Below the pieces are notes generated by a model. The model saw nothing but the letters and a program-made list of their open reading frames with translations. It made no database searches and was not told the origin of the DNA. The position numbers were made by a program, and so were the translations under genes. DNA of 64,000 nt, from assembly GCA_016721925.1 (NCBI GenBank), contig JADKHE010000001.1, positions 434,001-498,000 of the forward strand, written 5' to 3'. Of this stretch, positions 1 to 10,307 are shown in pieces (position 1 is the stretch's first letter; each line of letters begins with the position of its first letter). This DNA comes from Candidatus Skiveiella danica (GTDB lineage: Bacteria > Pseudomonadota > Gammaproteobacteria > Burkholderiales > Burkholderiaceae_C).

Positions 1-341
1 AGCTGGGTGCCGTAGATCGTCAGGGCGTCGAGCAGGGGGTGGGTGAACAGCGCGAGCCACAGCGCCAGGCACCATCGCCTGAACAGGCCGTCGCCGCCAT
101 GCAAGCGGTTGGCCACCCAGGCCAGCAGCGGCGCTGCCAGGGTGACGAAGAACAGGCCGTGGCTTTCGGCGCGGTGGTGAGTCATGTTGCTGACCGCATC
201 GCCAAAGTCGATCAGCGCATCCAGGTCCGGCAGCGTGCCCGCGATGCCGCCCCACAGCGCCGCCTTCCATACCGCGGTGCGGCGCCCCATGACGGCGACG
301 CTGCACGCGGCGCCGAGGCCCAGTTGCGAGAGTGAATCCAT
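1..341 (-). CDS. Metal-dependent hydrolase-like membrane protein, YdjM/DUF457 family (partial)
   Basis: The gene runs off the left edge; the first 113 codons are present, from the ATG at 341. The N-terminus MDSLSQLGLGAAC, then GTLPDLDAL and a THHRAESH histidine cluster, match the start of the inner-membrane YdjM/DUF457 family, whose members keep conserved His and Asp residues before several hydrophobic helices. A hydrophobic segment (LFFVTLAAPLLAWV) follows the histidines. The biochemical role of the family is poorly defined; 'hydrolase' is inherited from motif similarity. It reads away from the Nudix gene, across a 125-bp gap in which I see nothing notable. Confidence 0.75.
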   Translation of the reverse strand, partial: MDSLSQLGLGAACSVAVMGRRTAVWKAALWGGIAGTLPDLDALIDFGDAVSNMTHHRAESHGLFFVTLAAPLLAWVANRLHGGDGLFRRWCLALWLALFTHPLLDALTIYGTQ

Positions 342-466
342 AGGGCCGTGATGCTAGCGCGGGCATCCTGCCCGGATTGGCAGGCCGGGCGGAAACCGTA
401 CGCCGAGGATGGGGTACGGACGCGGTCGGGCGGGGATGATCGAAGATGGACGAGGGGGCAGGCGCG

Positions 467-1369
467 TCAGCGCGCGGCCGGCGCGCCGGACGCCGCACCC
501 GCCACCAACGCCTCCAGCGCCACGGCCAGCGGATCATGTGCCGCCACCACGCCATGCCGCACCGCGAAGTCCAGCGTGGCCAGCGCGGCGTCGGTGGTGA
601 AGCGGCCCTCGGCGGCGGCGGCAAGCGCCTCCGCCACGGGCCAGCATTGGTGCCAGGCCACTTCGCCGTCCTGGTTCTGCGGCGCGCGGCCGGCAGGCAG
701 GCGCAGGTCGTAGACATGCAGGTGCTCGCGCTGCAGTCCCTCGGGGATGTCGCAGTGCAGCGCCACCACGCGCCCGGGCGTGGCCAGAGCGATCTCGTCC
801 GGCGCCAGGCCGGCCTCTTCGAATGCCTCGCGCTGCAGCGCCTCCCACGGGCTCTGGCCCAAGGGCACGCCGCCGCCGATCAGGTTGTCCAGCATGCCGG
901 GGTCGGTGGGTTTGTTCAGGCTGCGCTGCGCCACCCAGAGGTGCGTGGGGCGGCTCAACGCGTCGGCCACGTAGCCGTTGCAGTGCGCGCCCAGCGTCAG
1001 CGTGCCCCAGAAGCGCGAGGCCGCGCGCTCGATGGTGGCGTGGCTCAGCTCCTGGTCGTCCCACACGCCGTAGGGCTCGTCGCGCCAGGCGACGATCAGG
1101 CCCTGGGCGCGCAGGGCTTCGTTGACCGTGGCCCAGCGGGTGTTGATGGCCGCGATGTCCCCACCGAAGTGCAAGGTGACGGCGCCCGGGTCGATGCCGA
1201 TCCAGTGCGGCCAGGCGGCGAGGGCGCTCAGGTGGGCTTCGGCGACGCTGCCCACGGTCACCGGGCCATGCGGGCCAAGCAGGATGACGGGGCGACGCGG
1301 GACAACGGTGTGGTGTGCGGCGCGCAGGGCGGGCCAAGGGGCGGGGACGGGTGATTGGGCGGTGGACAT
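467..1369 (-). CDS. Nudix hydrolase with N-terminal DUF4743-type domain
   Basis: This 300-residue protein has a C-terminal Nudix fold behind a roughly 120-residue N-terminal domain like DUF4743 (the fungal Tnr3/thiamine pyrophosphokinase-associated Nudix group). The Nudix box lies at GGVPLGQSPWEALQ followed by REAFEEAGL, so the REXXEEXG metal-binding core is intact. The first conserved Glu of the consensus G-x5-E is Gln here. The probable role is hydrolysis of a nucleoside-diphosphate-linked compound; the substrate cannot be told from sequence. It stands alone on the minus strand, divergent from the YbjQ-like gene with about 90 bp between them. Confidence 0.85.
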   Translation of the reverse strand: MSTAQSPVPAPWPALRAAHHTVVPRRPVILLGPHGPVTVGSVAEAHLSALAAWPHWIGIDPGAVTLHFGGDIAAINTRWATVNEALRAQGLIVAWRDEPYGVWDDQELSHATIERAASRFWGTLTLGAHCNGYVADALSRPTHLWVAQRSLNKPTDPGMLDNLIGGGVPLGQSPWEALQREAFEEAGLAPDEIALATPGRVVALHCDIPEGLQREHLHVYDLRLPAGRAPQNQDGEVAWHQCWPVAEALAAAAEGRFTTDAALATLDFAVRHGVVAAHDPLAVALEALVAGAASGAPAAR

Positions 1370-1462
1370 GCGCGCAGTTTAGGGGGCCGGCCGGGCTCCA
1401 TCCCGGGCACAATGGCAGCGCACCCGTGCCGTGGTGCGTTGATTCACTCAGGAGCGTTTCAG

Positions 1463-1810
1463 ATGGGCTGGTTTTCCAAGAGCACCGACGGCTTTTTTCT
1501 TGCCACCACCACACCCCCGGATATTGCGGCCAGCCAGTACCTGGGCGTCGTCAACGGCGAGGCCATCATCGGCGCCAACATCTTTCGCGACATGTTCTCG
1601 TCTGTGCGCGACGTGGTGGGCGGGCGCGCGGGAGGCTACGAGCGCGCCCTTTCGGGCGCACGCGATGCCGCGCTGGAAGACCTGATCGCCGCTGCCAGAG
1701 AGCTGGGCGCCACCGGCGTGATCGGCATTGACTTTGACTACGAAGTGCTGGGCGAAGCCAACGGCATGATGATGGTCGCCGTCAGCGGCACGGCGGTGAA
1801 GCTGGGCTGA
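1463..1810 (+). CDS. YbjQ/UPF0145 family heavy-metal-binding-domain protein
   Basis: A 115-residue small protein of the YbjQ (UPF0145) family. The typical core is visible: a strand ending TPPDIAASQYLGVVNGEAI, the amphipathic R-D-A-L-E-D-L helix, and ATGVIGIDFDYEVLG near the C-terminus. I start at ATG 1463 because CAGGAG lies about 8 bases upstream; an upstream in-frame start at 1355 would overlap the promoter of the divergent Nudix gene. Members form oligomeric rings and are annotated as possible metal binders; no function is proven. Confidence 0.85.
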   Translation: MGWFSKSTDGFFLATTTPPDIAASQYLGVVNGEAIIGANIFRDMFSSVRDVVGGRAGGYERALSGARDAALEDLIAAARELGATGVIGIDFDYEVLGEANGMMMVAVSGTAVKLG

Positions 1811-1924
1811 ACGCCGCCCGGACCAACGAAGGCTGGCCGACCGGGTTCTTGACCCCCCTCAAGGGCCCACGCGCCGCAGGCGCCCAAAATGGTTGCGTCC
1901 AGTGGACTTGAATCAGGGGAAATC

Positions 1925-3463
<1,539 letters not shown>

Positions 3464-3540
3464 GCGTCTCTGAAGGGCCCGCAGAGGCGCTGGAGGTTCC
3501 CCTGCGCTCCAATACACCCGTTTTTCATGCTTGTTGTGCT

Positions 3541-3582
3541 TTTCCCCAGCGTCGGATGGTCATTATCCGCTATCAAAACAGG
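3541..3582 (-). repeat. Dispersed Comamonadaceae-type repeat, copy 1
   Basis: Read on the minus strand this contains GATAGCGGATAATGACCATC followed by CGACGCTGGG, the shared core of a dispersed element with at least seven copies in the window. It sits between two convergent genes (SLC13 transporter and DUF2252 protein), a common site for REP-like elements. Confidence 0.7.
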
Positions 3583-3638
3583 ACTTTCGGTCTGGCTGAG
3601 GGACGAAATTCGGGGTGCGCAGCCCGGCTGCGCACGCC

Positions 3639-5063
3639 TCAGGGGCTGAAATCCGCGGCGAAGTCGGCTTCGGTCTGGGCCGTGACGCGGCCGGCTCGAC
3701 AGGCCTCGCGGAAAGCGCTGTAGTCCCGCTCGACCTGGTTGGCATAGCCCTTGGCGTAGGCCACCAGCGCCTCGGTGAACGCGCCGCCCTTGCCCAGGTA
3801 GGCGCTGACCTGTACTGTGTAGCCGCCGCTCTTGGCGTGGGCGCGGGCGAGCACCTGTCCGCACAGCGCGCCGTAGCGCGTGAGCAGGTTGGCGTTGAAG
3901 GTTTCCACTTCGGCAGACACCTTCATGTCGCGCAGCTGGCGCACGTAGAAATGGCGTCCTGACGGGCCGGTGGTGGCGCCCAGGAAGCGGTCGCTGGTGG
4001 CCTGCATCAGCCGCTGGCCCGCCACGACCCGTTCGCCCTGGTGCTTGATGTGCGGCGATTTTCCCGGCACGTAGTGCGCCAGCACCGAGGCGTTGGCCTG
4101 CTTGATCTGCAGCATCATCGGCGCGTCGGTGGCATCGGTGAGCAGCAGCACCAGGCAGCGCGTGCCCACGCTGCCCACGCCCACCACCTTGAAGACCAGG
4201 TCCTGCATGCGGAACCGCCCCAGCAGGGCGCGGACGTCCGGTTTCACGTGGGCGAGATAACCGCTGTACAGGTGGTCCGTCAGCTCGGTCCAGTGGCCCA
4301 GGCGCATCCAGTCGTCCTCGGGCGAGAACAGGGTGCTGTCGCCGTGGATGTGGAACAGCGCGGGCGGCGCGTCATGCAGGGTCCAGCGTCCGTCCACCTT
4401 GGCCCCCATCCTGGGCAACAGCGTTTCGTGCGAGCGCCGCTGCGCCTTGCTCATGGCCTTGGCCAGTTGCTCACGCGAAGCGGTGTCTTCGCTGGCCCCA
4501 TGCACCGAATCCAGAGTGATCAGCGTCTGCCATTGGCTCAAGGCGTCCATCTGCGAGAACCCGGCGGTGTGCTGCTGGTAGCTGGTGACGGCGGACGCCA
4601 CCGCTTCATCGCCCTGGGCTGCCGTGAAGCCCAGGTGGCGGGCCGCCACGTTCAGGCTGGCCACCAGGCGCTTGAGGTCCCATTCCCACGGGCCGGGGTG
4701 GGTCTCGTCGAAGTCGTTCAGGTCGAACACCAGCTGGCGCTCGGGCGTGCCGTAGCCGCCAAAGTTCATCAGGTGGGCGTCTCCGCAGATCGGGTGCAAC
4801 AGCCCGGTGTTCGGGGTGTGCTTGAGGTCGTGCGCCTGCAGGATGGCGCTACCGCGGAAGAACGCGAACGGCGAGGTCAGCATACGGCCATACCTGAGCG
4901 GAACGAGGCGCTCGACACGCCCCTTGTCGGTGGCCTGGAGCAGGGCGACCGGGTCGCGGTGCAGATGGCCCAGGGCCAGGTGGTCGCTTCGCTTGACCGT
5001 CTTGCGCAAGGCGCGCCCCTGTTCGATCCACTGTTCGGTCGGGTTCTGTTCCGGGTCGGTCAT
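3639..5063 (-). CDS. DUF2252 family protein
   Basis: A 474-residue soluble protein matching DUF2252, a family related in fold to aminoglycoside-phosphotransferase/protein-kinase-like enzymes. Visible hallmarks are the FFRGSA segment near residue 70, HPICGDAHLMNFGGY (kinase-like catalytic loop, GDAHLxN), and VFDLNDFDET, the Asp-rich metal site. The second half carries KVVGVGSVGTRC. No substrate is known for the family. It starts at ATG 5063. The 224 bp upstream, before the next plus-strand gene, show no further gene. Confidence 0.87.
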   Translation of the reverse strand: MTDPEQNPTEQWIEQGRALRKTVKRSDHLALGHLHRDPVALLQATDKGRVERLVPLRYGRMLTSPFAFFRGSAILQAHDLKHTPNTGLLHPICGDAHLMNFGGYGTPERQLVFDLNDFDETHPGPWEWDLKRLVASLNVAARHLGFTAAQGDEAVASAVTSYQQHTAGFSQMDALSQWQTLITLDSVHGASEDTASREQLAKAMSKAQRRSHETLLPRMGAKVDGRWTLHDAPPALFHIHGDSTLFSPEDDWMRLGHWTELTDHLYSGYLAHVKPDVRALLGRFRMQDLVFKVVGVGSVGTRCLVLLLTDATDAPMMLQIKQANASVLAHYVPGKSPHIKHQGERVVAGQRLMQATSDRFLGATTGPSGRHFYVRQLRDMKVSAEVETFNANLLTRYGALCGQVLARAHAKSGGYTVQVSAYLGKGGAFTEALVAYAKGYANQVERDYSAFREACRAGRVTAQTEADFAADFSP

Positions 5064-5287
5064 TGCAGGTTTCCGTTCGTGAATGGGGTTGAGACCGGTG
5101 CCGGGCTGGCGATTGCCATGTCACCCGGGTTGATGTGGTTTCGCCACGTAATTTACCGCTCCGGACGAGTTCCGGGGCGTTCTGCCGGTGATTTGCGCGC
5201 TCGCAAGGGGCGTGTCCAATCGCATGGCGTGGGTGCTGGCACGGCCGCCAACTGTTACGCTGTGAGCCCCCAAGATCCATCCGCACC

Positions 5288-5797
5288 ATGAGCACCACTC
5301 CACCCTCGACGGCACGCACCGTCAAGTCCAAGCCTGCGGCCAAGGCCGTCACCAAACCTGCCGCAGCAAAGGCCCCCGGCCGCACGACCAAGGCGCCGGC
5401 CGGCGTCGACAAGGCGGCGGTGAAGGCGCCGGCGAAGCCGGTGCGGAAGCCGGCGCCAGTCCCGGCCAACGAGCTGCCCTCCCTGCGTTTTCAGCATTCG
5501 CACGCCTTGCGCCAGAAGACCCATTCGGTGCTCGACGCCCTGGAGGCCGCATCAAGCCACCGGGGCCATGGCGAAGCGCTGGCCGATCTGGTGGCCGAAC
5601 TCGTGGTGGCCGGCATGGAGTGGTACTTCCTGCGCCCCCTGCAACGCGCCCAGGTGGGCTTCATGGCCGAGCAGTCGGCCAAGCTGGGCCTGAGCGGCGC
5701 GACGAAGATGATCAATTCGGCCAGCCGCGGCTTCATCCTGCGCATGGACCACCAGCAGCTGCGGGTGGTGGCGGCCTACATCCGCGAGCTGTCCTGA
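5288..5797 (+). CDS. Hypothetical protein with histone H1-like Lys/Ala/Pro-rich N-terminus
   Basis: A 169-residue protein in two parts. Residues 1 to about 60 are low-complexity, rich in Lys, Ala and Pro, with repeated AAKA/KAPA-type steps as in histone-H1-like tails. Residues from about 65 on are an ordered, mostly helical domain (RFQHSHALRQKTHSVLDAL, then EWYFLRPLQRAQVGFMAEQS) that I do not recognise. The basic tail suggests nucleic-acid or polyanion binding; this is inference. It lies about 50 bp before the flavoprotein gene and may share its transcript. Confidence 0.75.
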   Translation: MSTTPPSTARTVKSKPAAKAVTKPAAAKAPGRTTKAPAGVDKAAVKAPAKPVRKPAPVPANELPSLRFQHSHALRQKTHSVLDALEAASSHRGHGEALADLVAELVVAGMEWYFLRPLQRAQVGFMAEQSAKLGLSGATKMINSASRGFILRMDHQQLRVVAAYIRELS

Positions 5798-5844
5798 CCC
5801 CTGCGCCCGTCGGCGGGGCCGGGGCCAGCAGCGACAATCCCCGC

Positions 5845-7140
5845 ATGACCATCGCCATTCCAGCCGACAGCTCCCTTGACATTGCCCTCATAGGCGCCGG
5901 CCCCGCCGGGCTGGCGGCCGCGGAAGTGCTGTCGGGCGCGGGGCGCTCGGTGCATCTCTTCGACGCCATGCCCTCGGTGGGACGCAAGCTCCTGCTGGCG
6001 GGTAAGGGCGGGCTGAACCTGACCCATGCCGAGCCGTTCGATGCCTTCGTCACCCGCTACGGCGAGCGCAGCGCCACCATCGAGCCACTGCTGCGTGACT
6101 TTGACGCCGACGCGCTGCGCAGCTGGGCGGCGGGGCTGGGTGTGGGCACCTTCGTGGGCACGTCGCAGCGGGTGTTTCCCACTGACATGAAGGCCGCGCC
6201 GCTGCTGCGCGCCTGGCTGCAGCGCCTGCGGCATCCGGCGGCGCCGGGCGTGCCGGTGACCTTTCACATGCGCCATCGCTGGACCGGCTGGGATGCCGAC
6301 GGCGCCTTGTGCTTCGACACGCCGGCCGGCCCGCGCCAGGTGCACGCCCGCGCGGTGCTGCTGGCGCTGGGTGGCGGCAGCTGGGCCCGGCTGGGGTCGG
6401 ACGGCGCCTGGGTGCCGCTGCTGGCGGCGCGCGGCGTGCCGGTGGTGGCGCTGGCCCCCAGCAACTGCGGCTTTGACGCCGCTGGCCGTGACGGCCAGGG
6501 CTGGACGTCGCATTTCCGCGGGCGATTTGCCGGTCAGCCGTTCAAGTCGGTGGCCATCAACCTGGGCGACGAGGACGGCGGCGCTCCCTGGCACCGCCGG
6601 GGCGAGTTCGTGGCCACGGCCACCGGCGTGGAGGGCAGTCTGGTCTATTCCGCGTCCAGCCGGCTGCGCGACGCCATCGCCGCCCACGGCCGTGCCACGT
6701 TCCGGCTGGACCTGTTACCCGATCACCCGGCTGAGCGCGTGCTGGCCGAAGTGCGGCACCCGCGCGGCTCGCGCAGCCTGACCAGCCACCTGAAGAGCCG
6801 CCTCCGGCTGGACGGCATCAAGATGGCCATCCTGCACGAGCTGTTGCCCAAAGAGGCGATGGAACAGCCGGAGCGCTTGGCTGCCGCCATCAAGGCGCTG
6901 CCCGTCACGCTGACGGCCGCAAGCCCGTTGGATGAAGCCATCAGCAGCGCCGGCGGCGTCCCCTTCGAGGCGCTGGACGACGGCCTGATGCTGCGCGAGT
7001 TGCCTGGCGTGTTCTGCGCCGGAGAAATGCTGGACTGGGAAGCCCCCACCGGCGGCTACCTCCTGACCGCCTGCTTTGCGAGCGGGCGGCGGGCGGGCCA
7101 GGGGATGTTGGCGTGGCTTGGATCGCCGGAGAACATTTAA
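5845..7140 (+). CDS. BaiN/HI0933-like NAD(P)/FAD-dependent flavoprotein (TIGR03862 type)
   Basis: A 431-residue FAD protein. The dinucleotide-binding motif GAGPAGLAAAEVL lies near residue 15, followed by VGRKLLLAGKGGLNLTHAEP, the GKGGxNxT signature of the HI0933/YhiN family. The C-terminus holds FCAGEMLDWEAPTGGYLL, the second FAD contact. Most family members have no proven substrate. ATG 5845 is chosen because the in-frame extension upstream would overlap the preceding gene. A short gap separates it from dusA. Confidence 0.88.
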   Translation: MTIAIPADSSLDIALIGAGPAGLAAAEVLSGAGRSVHLFDAMPSVGRKLLLAGKGGLNLTHAEPFDAFVTRYGERSATIEPLLRDFDADALRSWAAGLGVGTFVGTSQRVFPTDMKAAPLLRAWLQRLRHPAAPGVPVTFHMRHRWTGWDADGALCFDTPAGPRQVHARAVLLALGGGSWARLGSDGAWVPLLAARGVPVVALAPSNCGFDAAGRDGQGWTSHFRGRFAGQPFKSVAINLGDEDGGAPWHRRGEFVATATGVEGSLVYSASSRLRDAIAAHGRATFRLDLLPDHPAERVLAEVRHPRGSRSLTSHLKSRLRLDGIKMAILHELLPKEAMEQPERLAAAIKALPVTLTAASPLDEAISSAGGVPFEALDDGLMLRELPGVFCAGEMLDWEAPTGGYLLTACFASGRRAGQGMLAWLGSPENI

Positions 7141-7159
7141 AAATAGTGATTGAAATCAT

Positions 7160-8209
7160 ATGAGTAGACCAGATTTCTCACCTTGGAGATTAAATGTCGC
7201 TCCGATGCTGGACTGGACGGACCGGCACTGCCGGTACTTCCATCGCCTGCTGTCGAACCATACGCGCTTGTATACCGAGATGGTCACCACCGGCGCGCTG
7301 CGCCATGGCGACCTGCGGCGGCACCTGCGCTTTCATGAAGAAGAACACCCGGTGGCGTTGCAGCTCGGCGGCAGCGAACCGGAAGACCTGGCCTTTGCCG
7401 CGAAGCTGGGCCAGGAGTGGGGCTATGACGAGATCAACCTCAACTGCGGCTGCCCCAGCGAGCGGGTGCAGCGCGGCGCCTTCGGCGCCTGCCTGATGGC
7501 CGAGCCCGCGCTGGTGGCCGACGGTGTGAAGGCCATGGTTGACGTGGTGGACATCCCGGTGACGGTGAAACACCGCATCGGCATCGACCGGATCGAAAGC
7601 TACGGCTTTGTGCGCGACTTTGTGGGCGCGGTGAGCGAGGCGGGGTGCAAGGTCTTCATCGTGCATGCGCGCAACGCCTGGCTGCAGGGCCTGAGCCCGA
7701 AGGAAAATCGCGAGATCCCGCCGCTGCGCTACGAAATGGTCTACCAGCTCAAGCGTGACTTTCCGCAGCTGACCATCTGCCTGAACGGCGGTGTGACCAG
7801 CAATGAACAGATCGCCACCCATCTCCAGCATGTGGATGGTGTGATGGTGGGGCGCGAGGCGTACCACAACCCCTGGCTGCTGGCCGGCTGGGACGAGACC
7901 TTCTTCGGCGAGGCGTCATCCACCCTGACGCCGGACGCGGTCGAAGCGGCCATGGTCGCCTACATGGCGCGCGAGGCGGTGGACGACGACTGCCCGTGGT
8001 ACCCGATTGCCCGCCACATGTTGGGCTTGCGCCACGGCCAGCGTGGTGCGCGCAAGTGGCGCCAGGTGTGGAGCGACCACCACCTCAAACCGTTGCCGCC
8101 GGCCGAGGTGCATCAAAAGGCGCTGGAGGGGCTCCGGGGAGCCTCTGAAAGCCTGAATGTTGATCAAATTGGGCATTTCCCAACGCCGGATGGTCGAACG
8201 ATGCTATGA
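7160..8209 (+). CDS. dusA: tRNA-dihydrouridine(20/20a) synthase DusA
   Basis: A 349-residue FMN-dependent enzyme that reduces uridine in the tRNA D-loop. VAPMLDWTDRHCRYFHR near residue 14 and NLNCGCPSERVQRGAFGACL near residue 95 (catalytic Cys in NCGCPS) are diagnostic of DusA rather than DusB or DusC. Phosphate-binding glycine segments LNGGVTS and GVMVGREAYHNPW follow. Start ATG 7160 has only a weak ribosome site. The last nine or so codons, including the stop, fall inside a dispersed repeat (8179-8211), so the extreme C-terminus appears to have been supplied by the repeat. Confidence 0.93.
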   Translation: MSRPDFSPWRLNVAPMLDWTDRHCRYFHRLLSNHTRLYTEMVTTGALRHGDLRRHLRFHEEEHPVALQLGGSEPEDLAFAAKLGQEWGYDEINLNCGCPSERVQRGAFGACLMAEPALVADGVKAMVDVVDIPVTVKHRIGIDRIESYGFVRDFVGAVSEAGCKVFIVHARNAWLQGLSPKENREIPPLRYEMVYQLKRDFPQLTICLNGGVTSNEQIATHLQHVDGVMVGREAYHNPWLLAGWDETFFGEASSTLTPDAVEAAMVAYMAREAVDDDCPWYPIARHMLGLRHGQRGARKWRQVWSDHHLKPLPPAEVHQKALEGLRGASESLNVDQIGHFPTPDGRTML

Positions 8210-8211
8210 AA
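8179..8211 (-). repeat. Dispersed repeat copy 2, forming the 3' end of dusA
   Basis: The plus-strand text CCCAACGCCGGATGGTCGAA followed by CGATGCTATGAAA is the reverse complement of the repeat core (GCnnnTnnnGACCATnnGACGCTGGG) with a few changes. The TGA inside GCTATGAAA is the dusA stop codon. Confidence 0.6.
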
Positions 8212-8263
8212 GTGATACTGTTTTCATCCGGAGCCCGATGGGTCGCCCTGAGTCGATTGCCTT

Positions 8264-9679
8264 ATGAAACCTGATCACCTGCCAACATGTCGGCTCCGGC
8301 GTCCCTGGGCCGGCCTCTGGGTCCTGCTCATGGTCTTGTTTCTTGCCGCGTGCAGCACCGGCGAGAACCAGGTTCGCTTCGCCACCGATTTCGAGTCCGG
8401 CAGCATCGGCGCGGTGAAGCAGCTCGATGGCGACGGCCTTTCCTGGCAACTGGCCCTGCGCGACGACAACGACGACGCCAGCCTGCCCAACAGCTTTCGG
8501 ACCTGGTGGTACCTGCGGGCCGACCAGGTGCCGGTGGGCCAGAGCCTTCGCATGGAGTTCACCCGACTGGGCTTTCCTTATTACTTTGTGCCGGTCTATT
8601 CCTACGATGGCACCCGTTGGCAGCACTTCGAAGAAAGCGAAGTCTCGCTGGTGCCGGGCTGCGTGATTGCGGTACCGGACAGCTGCCGTGTGGTGGTCAC
8701 GAAGCGCTTCGACGCGCCCACGGTCTGGATTGCCCGCACCTTCCCGTACACCACCCGGGACCTGTCGGCCTTCCTGACCGAGATCGCGCAGAACCCGGCT
8801 GTGCGCATCGACACGCTGGGTTCGTCCCCGGTGTACCGCAAGCCGCTGCAGAGGATCACGATCGCCGACGCCAGCGCCAGCGGGCCGCGCCAGACGGTGT
8901 GGATCCATGCCCGCACCCATGCTGCGGAGACCGGGCCGTCGTTTGTGCTAGAAGGGCTGATCCGAACCGTGCTGGCCGACGAGGCGTTGGGCCGGGCGTT
9001 GCGCGCCCGTTACGTCTTCCGGATCGTGCCGATGCACAACCTGGATGGCGTGATCGCGGGCAACTACCGGACCAATGCCACCAGCATCAATCTCGAAAAC
9101 CAGTGGCTGAATTCCCTGGGCACGCCGCTGCTGGATGCCAACGCACCGCTGGAGAATCGCCTGCTCAACGAGTACGGCATGGTGCCGACGCTGCTGGACA
9201 CCGAGGCGCCGGTGGTGCTGGCGCTGAATCTGCATTCCTCCAACTCCGAGCCCGACACGGCAGCGTTCTTCTTCCCGCATTTCGGCAGCGACCCGGCGCG
9301 CTACACGCCTGCCCAGCGCGCACTCTGGTCGTCGCAGATCGACTTCATCAGCAACGTGGCGCGCCATTACGACGGACGCATCGAGCAGCCGCCCGCCGAC
9401 GGGGGCGCGGGTTTCCTGAACTCGTGGTTCCCGGAGACCTGGTGGTGGAACCGGCGGCAGGAGTCGGTCAACGCGATCACGCTGGAGACGACCTACGGGC
9501 GAGCCGGGTTCGACCACTGGATCAGACCCCAGGACCTTCGCAATCTTGGCGTTGCAGTGGCCCGGGCCATCCATGACCAGTCGCTGCAGGCCAGCGGCAT
9601 CGCACGCAAGGCGCTTGTGCCGGACATGAGCATGTTCCGCCTGCCCTTCAAGCCCGAGGTCTACCTTGAGCGGGAATGA
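8264..9679 (+). CDS. Lipoprotein, M14 family zinc carboxypeptidase (cytosolic-carboxypeptidase-like)
   Basis: A 471-residue exported lipoprotein: hydrophobic signal with lipobox LAAC, Cys30 being the lipidated residue. Residues about 38-165 resemble the beta-sandwich N-domain of cytosolic carboxypeptidases (FESGSIG, WWYLRA, PVYSYDGTRW). The M14 catalytic domain follows: zinc ligands His219 and Glu222 in ARTHAAETG and His324 in NLHSSNSEPD, the PMHNLDGVIAGNYR substrate segment, and catalytic Glu408 in NAITLETTYG. It should be an active carboxypeptidase at the cell envelope, perhaps acting on peptides or cell-wall stems; the substrate is unknown. Confidence 0.85.
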   Translation: MKPDHLPTCRLRRPWAGLWVLLMVLFLAACSTGENQVRFATDFESGSIGAVKQLDGDGLSWQLALRDDNDDASLPNSFRTWWYLRADQVPVGQSLRMEFTRLGFPYYFVPVYSYDGTRWQHFEESEVSLVPGCVIAVPDSCRVVVTKRFDAPTVWIARTFPYTTRDLSAFLTEIAQNPAVRIDTLGSSPVYRKPLQRITIADASASGPRQTVWIHARTHAAETGPSFVLEGLIRTVLADEALGRALRARYVFRIVPMHNLDGVIAGNYRTNATSINLENQWLNSLGTPLLDANAPLENRLLNEYGMVPTLLDTEAPVVLALNLHSSNSEPDTAAFFFPHFGSDPARYTPAQRALWSSQIDFISNVARHYDGRIEQPPADGGAGFLNSWFPETWWWNRRQESVNAITLETTYGRAGFDHWIRPQDLRNLGVAVARAIHDQSLQASGIARKALVPDMSMFRLPFKPEVYLERE

Positions 9680-9722
9680 GGGCTGCGACAGAATCCCGCA
9701 TCGCAATGACAGGAAACTAGCC

Positions 9723-10304
9723 ATGGGCAAGAACCGACTGGAAATGTTCAGCGACGGCGTGATCGCCATCATCATCACCATCATGGTGCTGGAGCTGCGG
9801 GGCCCGCACGAATTCAGCTTCGAGGCGCTGCAGCCCCTGGGTCCGAAGCTGCTCAGCTATGTGCTGAGCTTTGTCACGATCGGTATCTTCTGGAGCCATC
9901 ACCATCATCTGCTGCATGCGGTGCATCACGTGAACCGGGCCGTGTTGTGGGCCAACCTGCATTTTCTCTTCTGGCTGTCGCTGATTCCCTCGGTGACGGC
10001 GTGGATGGGTGAACACCAGTTCCACCGGGTGCCCGTCGCGGTCTATGGCGCGGTGGTGCTGATGGTGGGAGTGTCCTACCGGCTGCTGGAGCAGGTACTG
10101 GTGAAGTTCCACGACAAAGAGTCGATGCTGGCGCGCACGGTGGGCCAGAACCTGAAGGCCTGGTTCTCGTTTGCGGCCTACGCGGCAGCGATCCCGCTGG
10201 CCTTTGTGGCCGAGTGGTTCACGATGGTCATCTATTTCGGGGTGGCTGCGCTGTGGCTGCTGCCGGACAAGCGGCTTGAGGGGGGCGCCGTCGAGGCGGA
10301 TTGA
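9723..10304 (+). CDS. TMEM175/DUF1211 family potassium-channel-like membrane protein
   Basis: A 193-residue integral membrane protein. RLEMFSDGVIAIIITIMVLEL at the N-terminus contains the FSDGVxAI signature of bacterial TMEM175 (DUF1211), in which the first helix lines a K+-conducting pore. About six hydrophobic segments are visible, with a His cluster (SHHHHLLH) after the third. Start ATG 9723 is preferred over the longer frame from 9666, which overlaps the previous gene. It converges closely (3 bp) with the GntR-family gene. Confidence 0.85.
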   Translation: MGKNRLEMFSDGVIAIIITIMVLELRGPHEFSFEALQPLGPKLLSYVLSFVTIGIFWSHHHHLLHAVHHVNRAVLWANLHFLFWLSLIPSVTAWMGEHQFHRVPVAVYGAVVLMVGVSYRLLEQVLVKFHDKESMLARTVGQNLKAWFSFAAYAAAIPLAFVAEWFTMVIYFGVAALWLLPDKRLEGGAVEAD

Positions 10305-10307
10305 GGG

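Noticed and set aside
446..1354. Long plus-strand frame opposite the Nudix gene
   Set aside because: Its protein is Arg/Gly/Ala-rich with no motif, while the opposite strand encodes an intact Nudix box.
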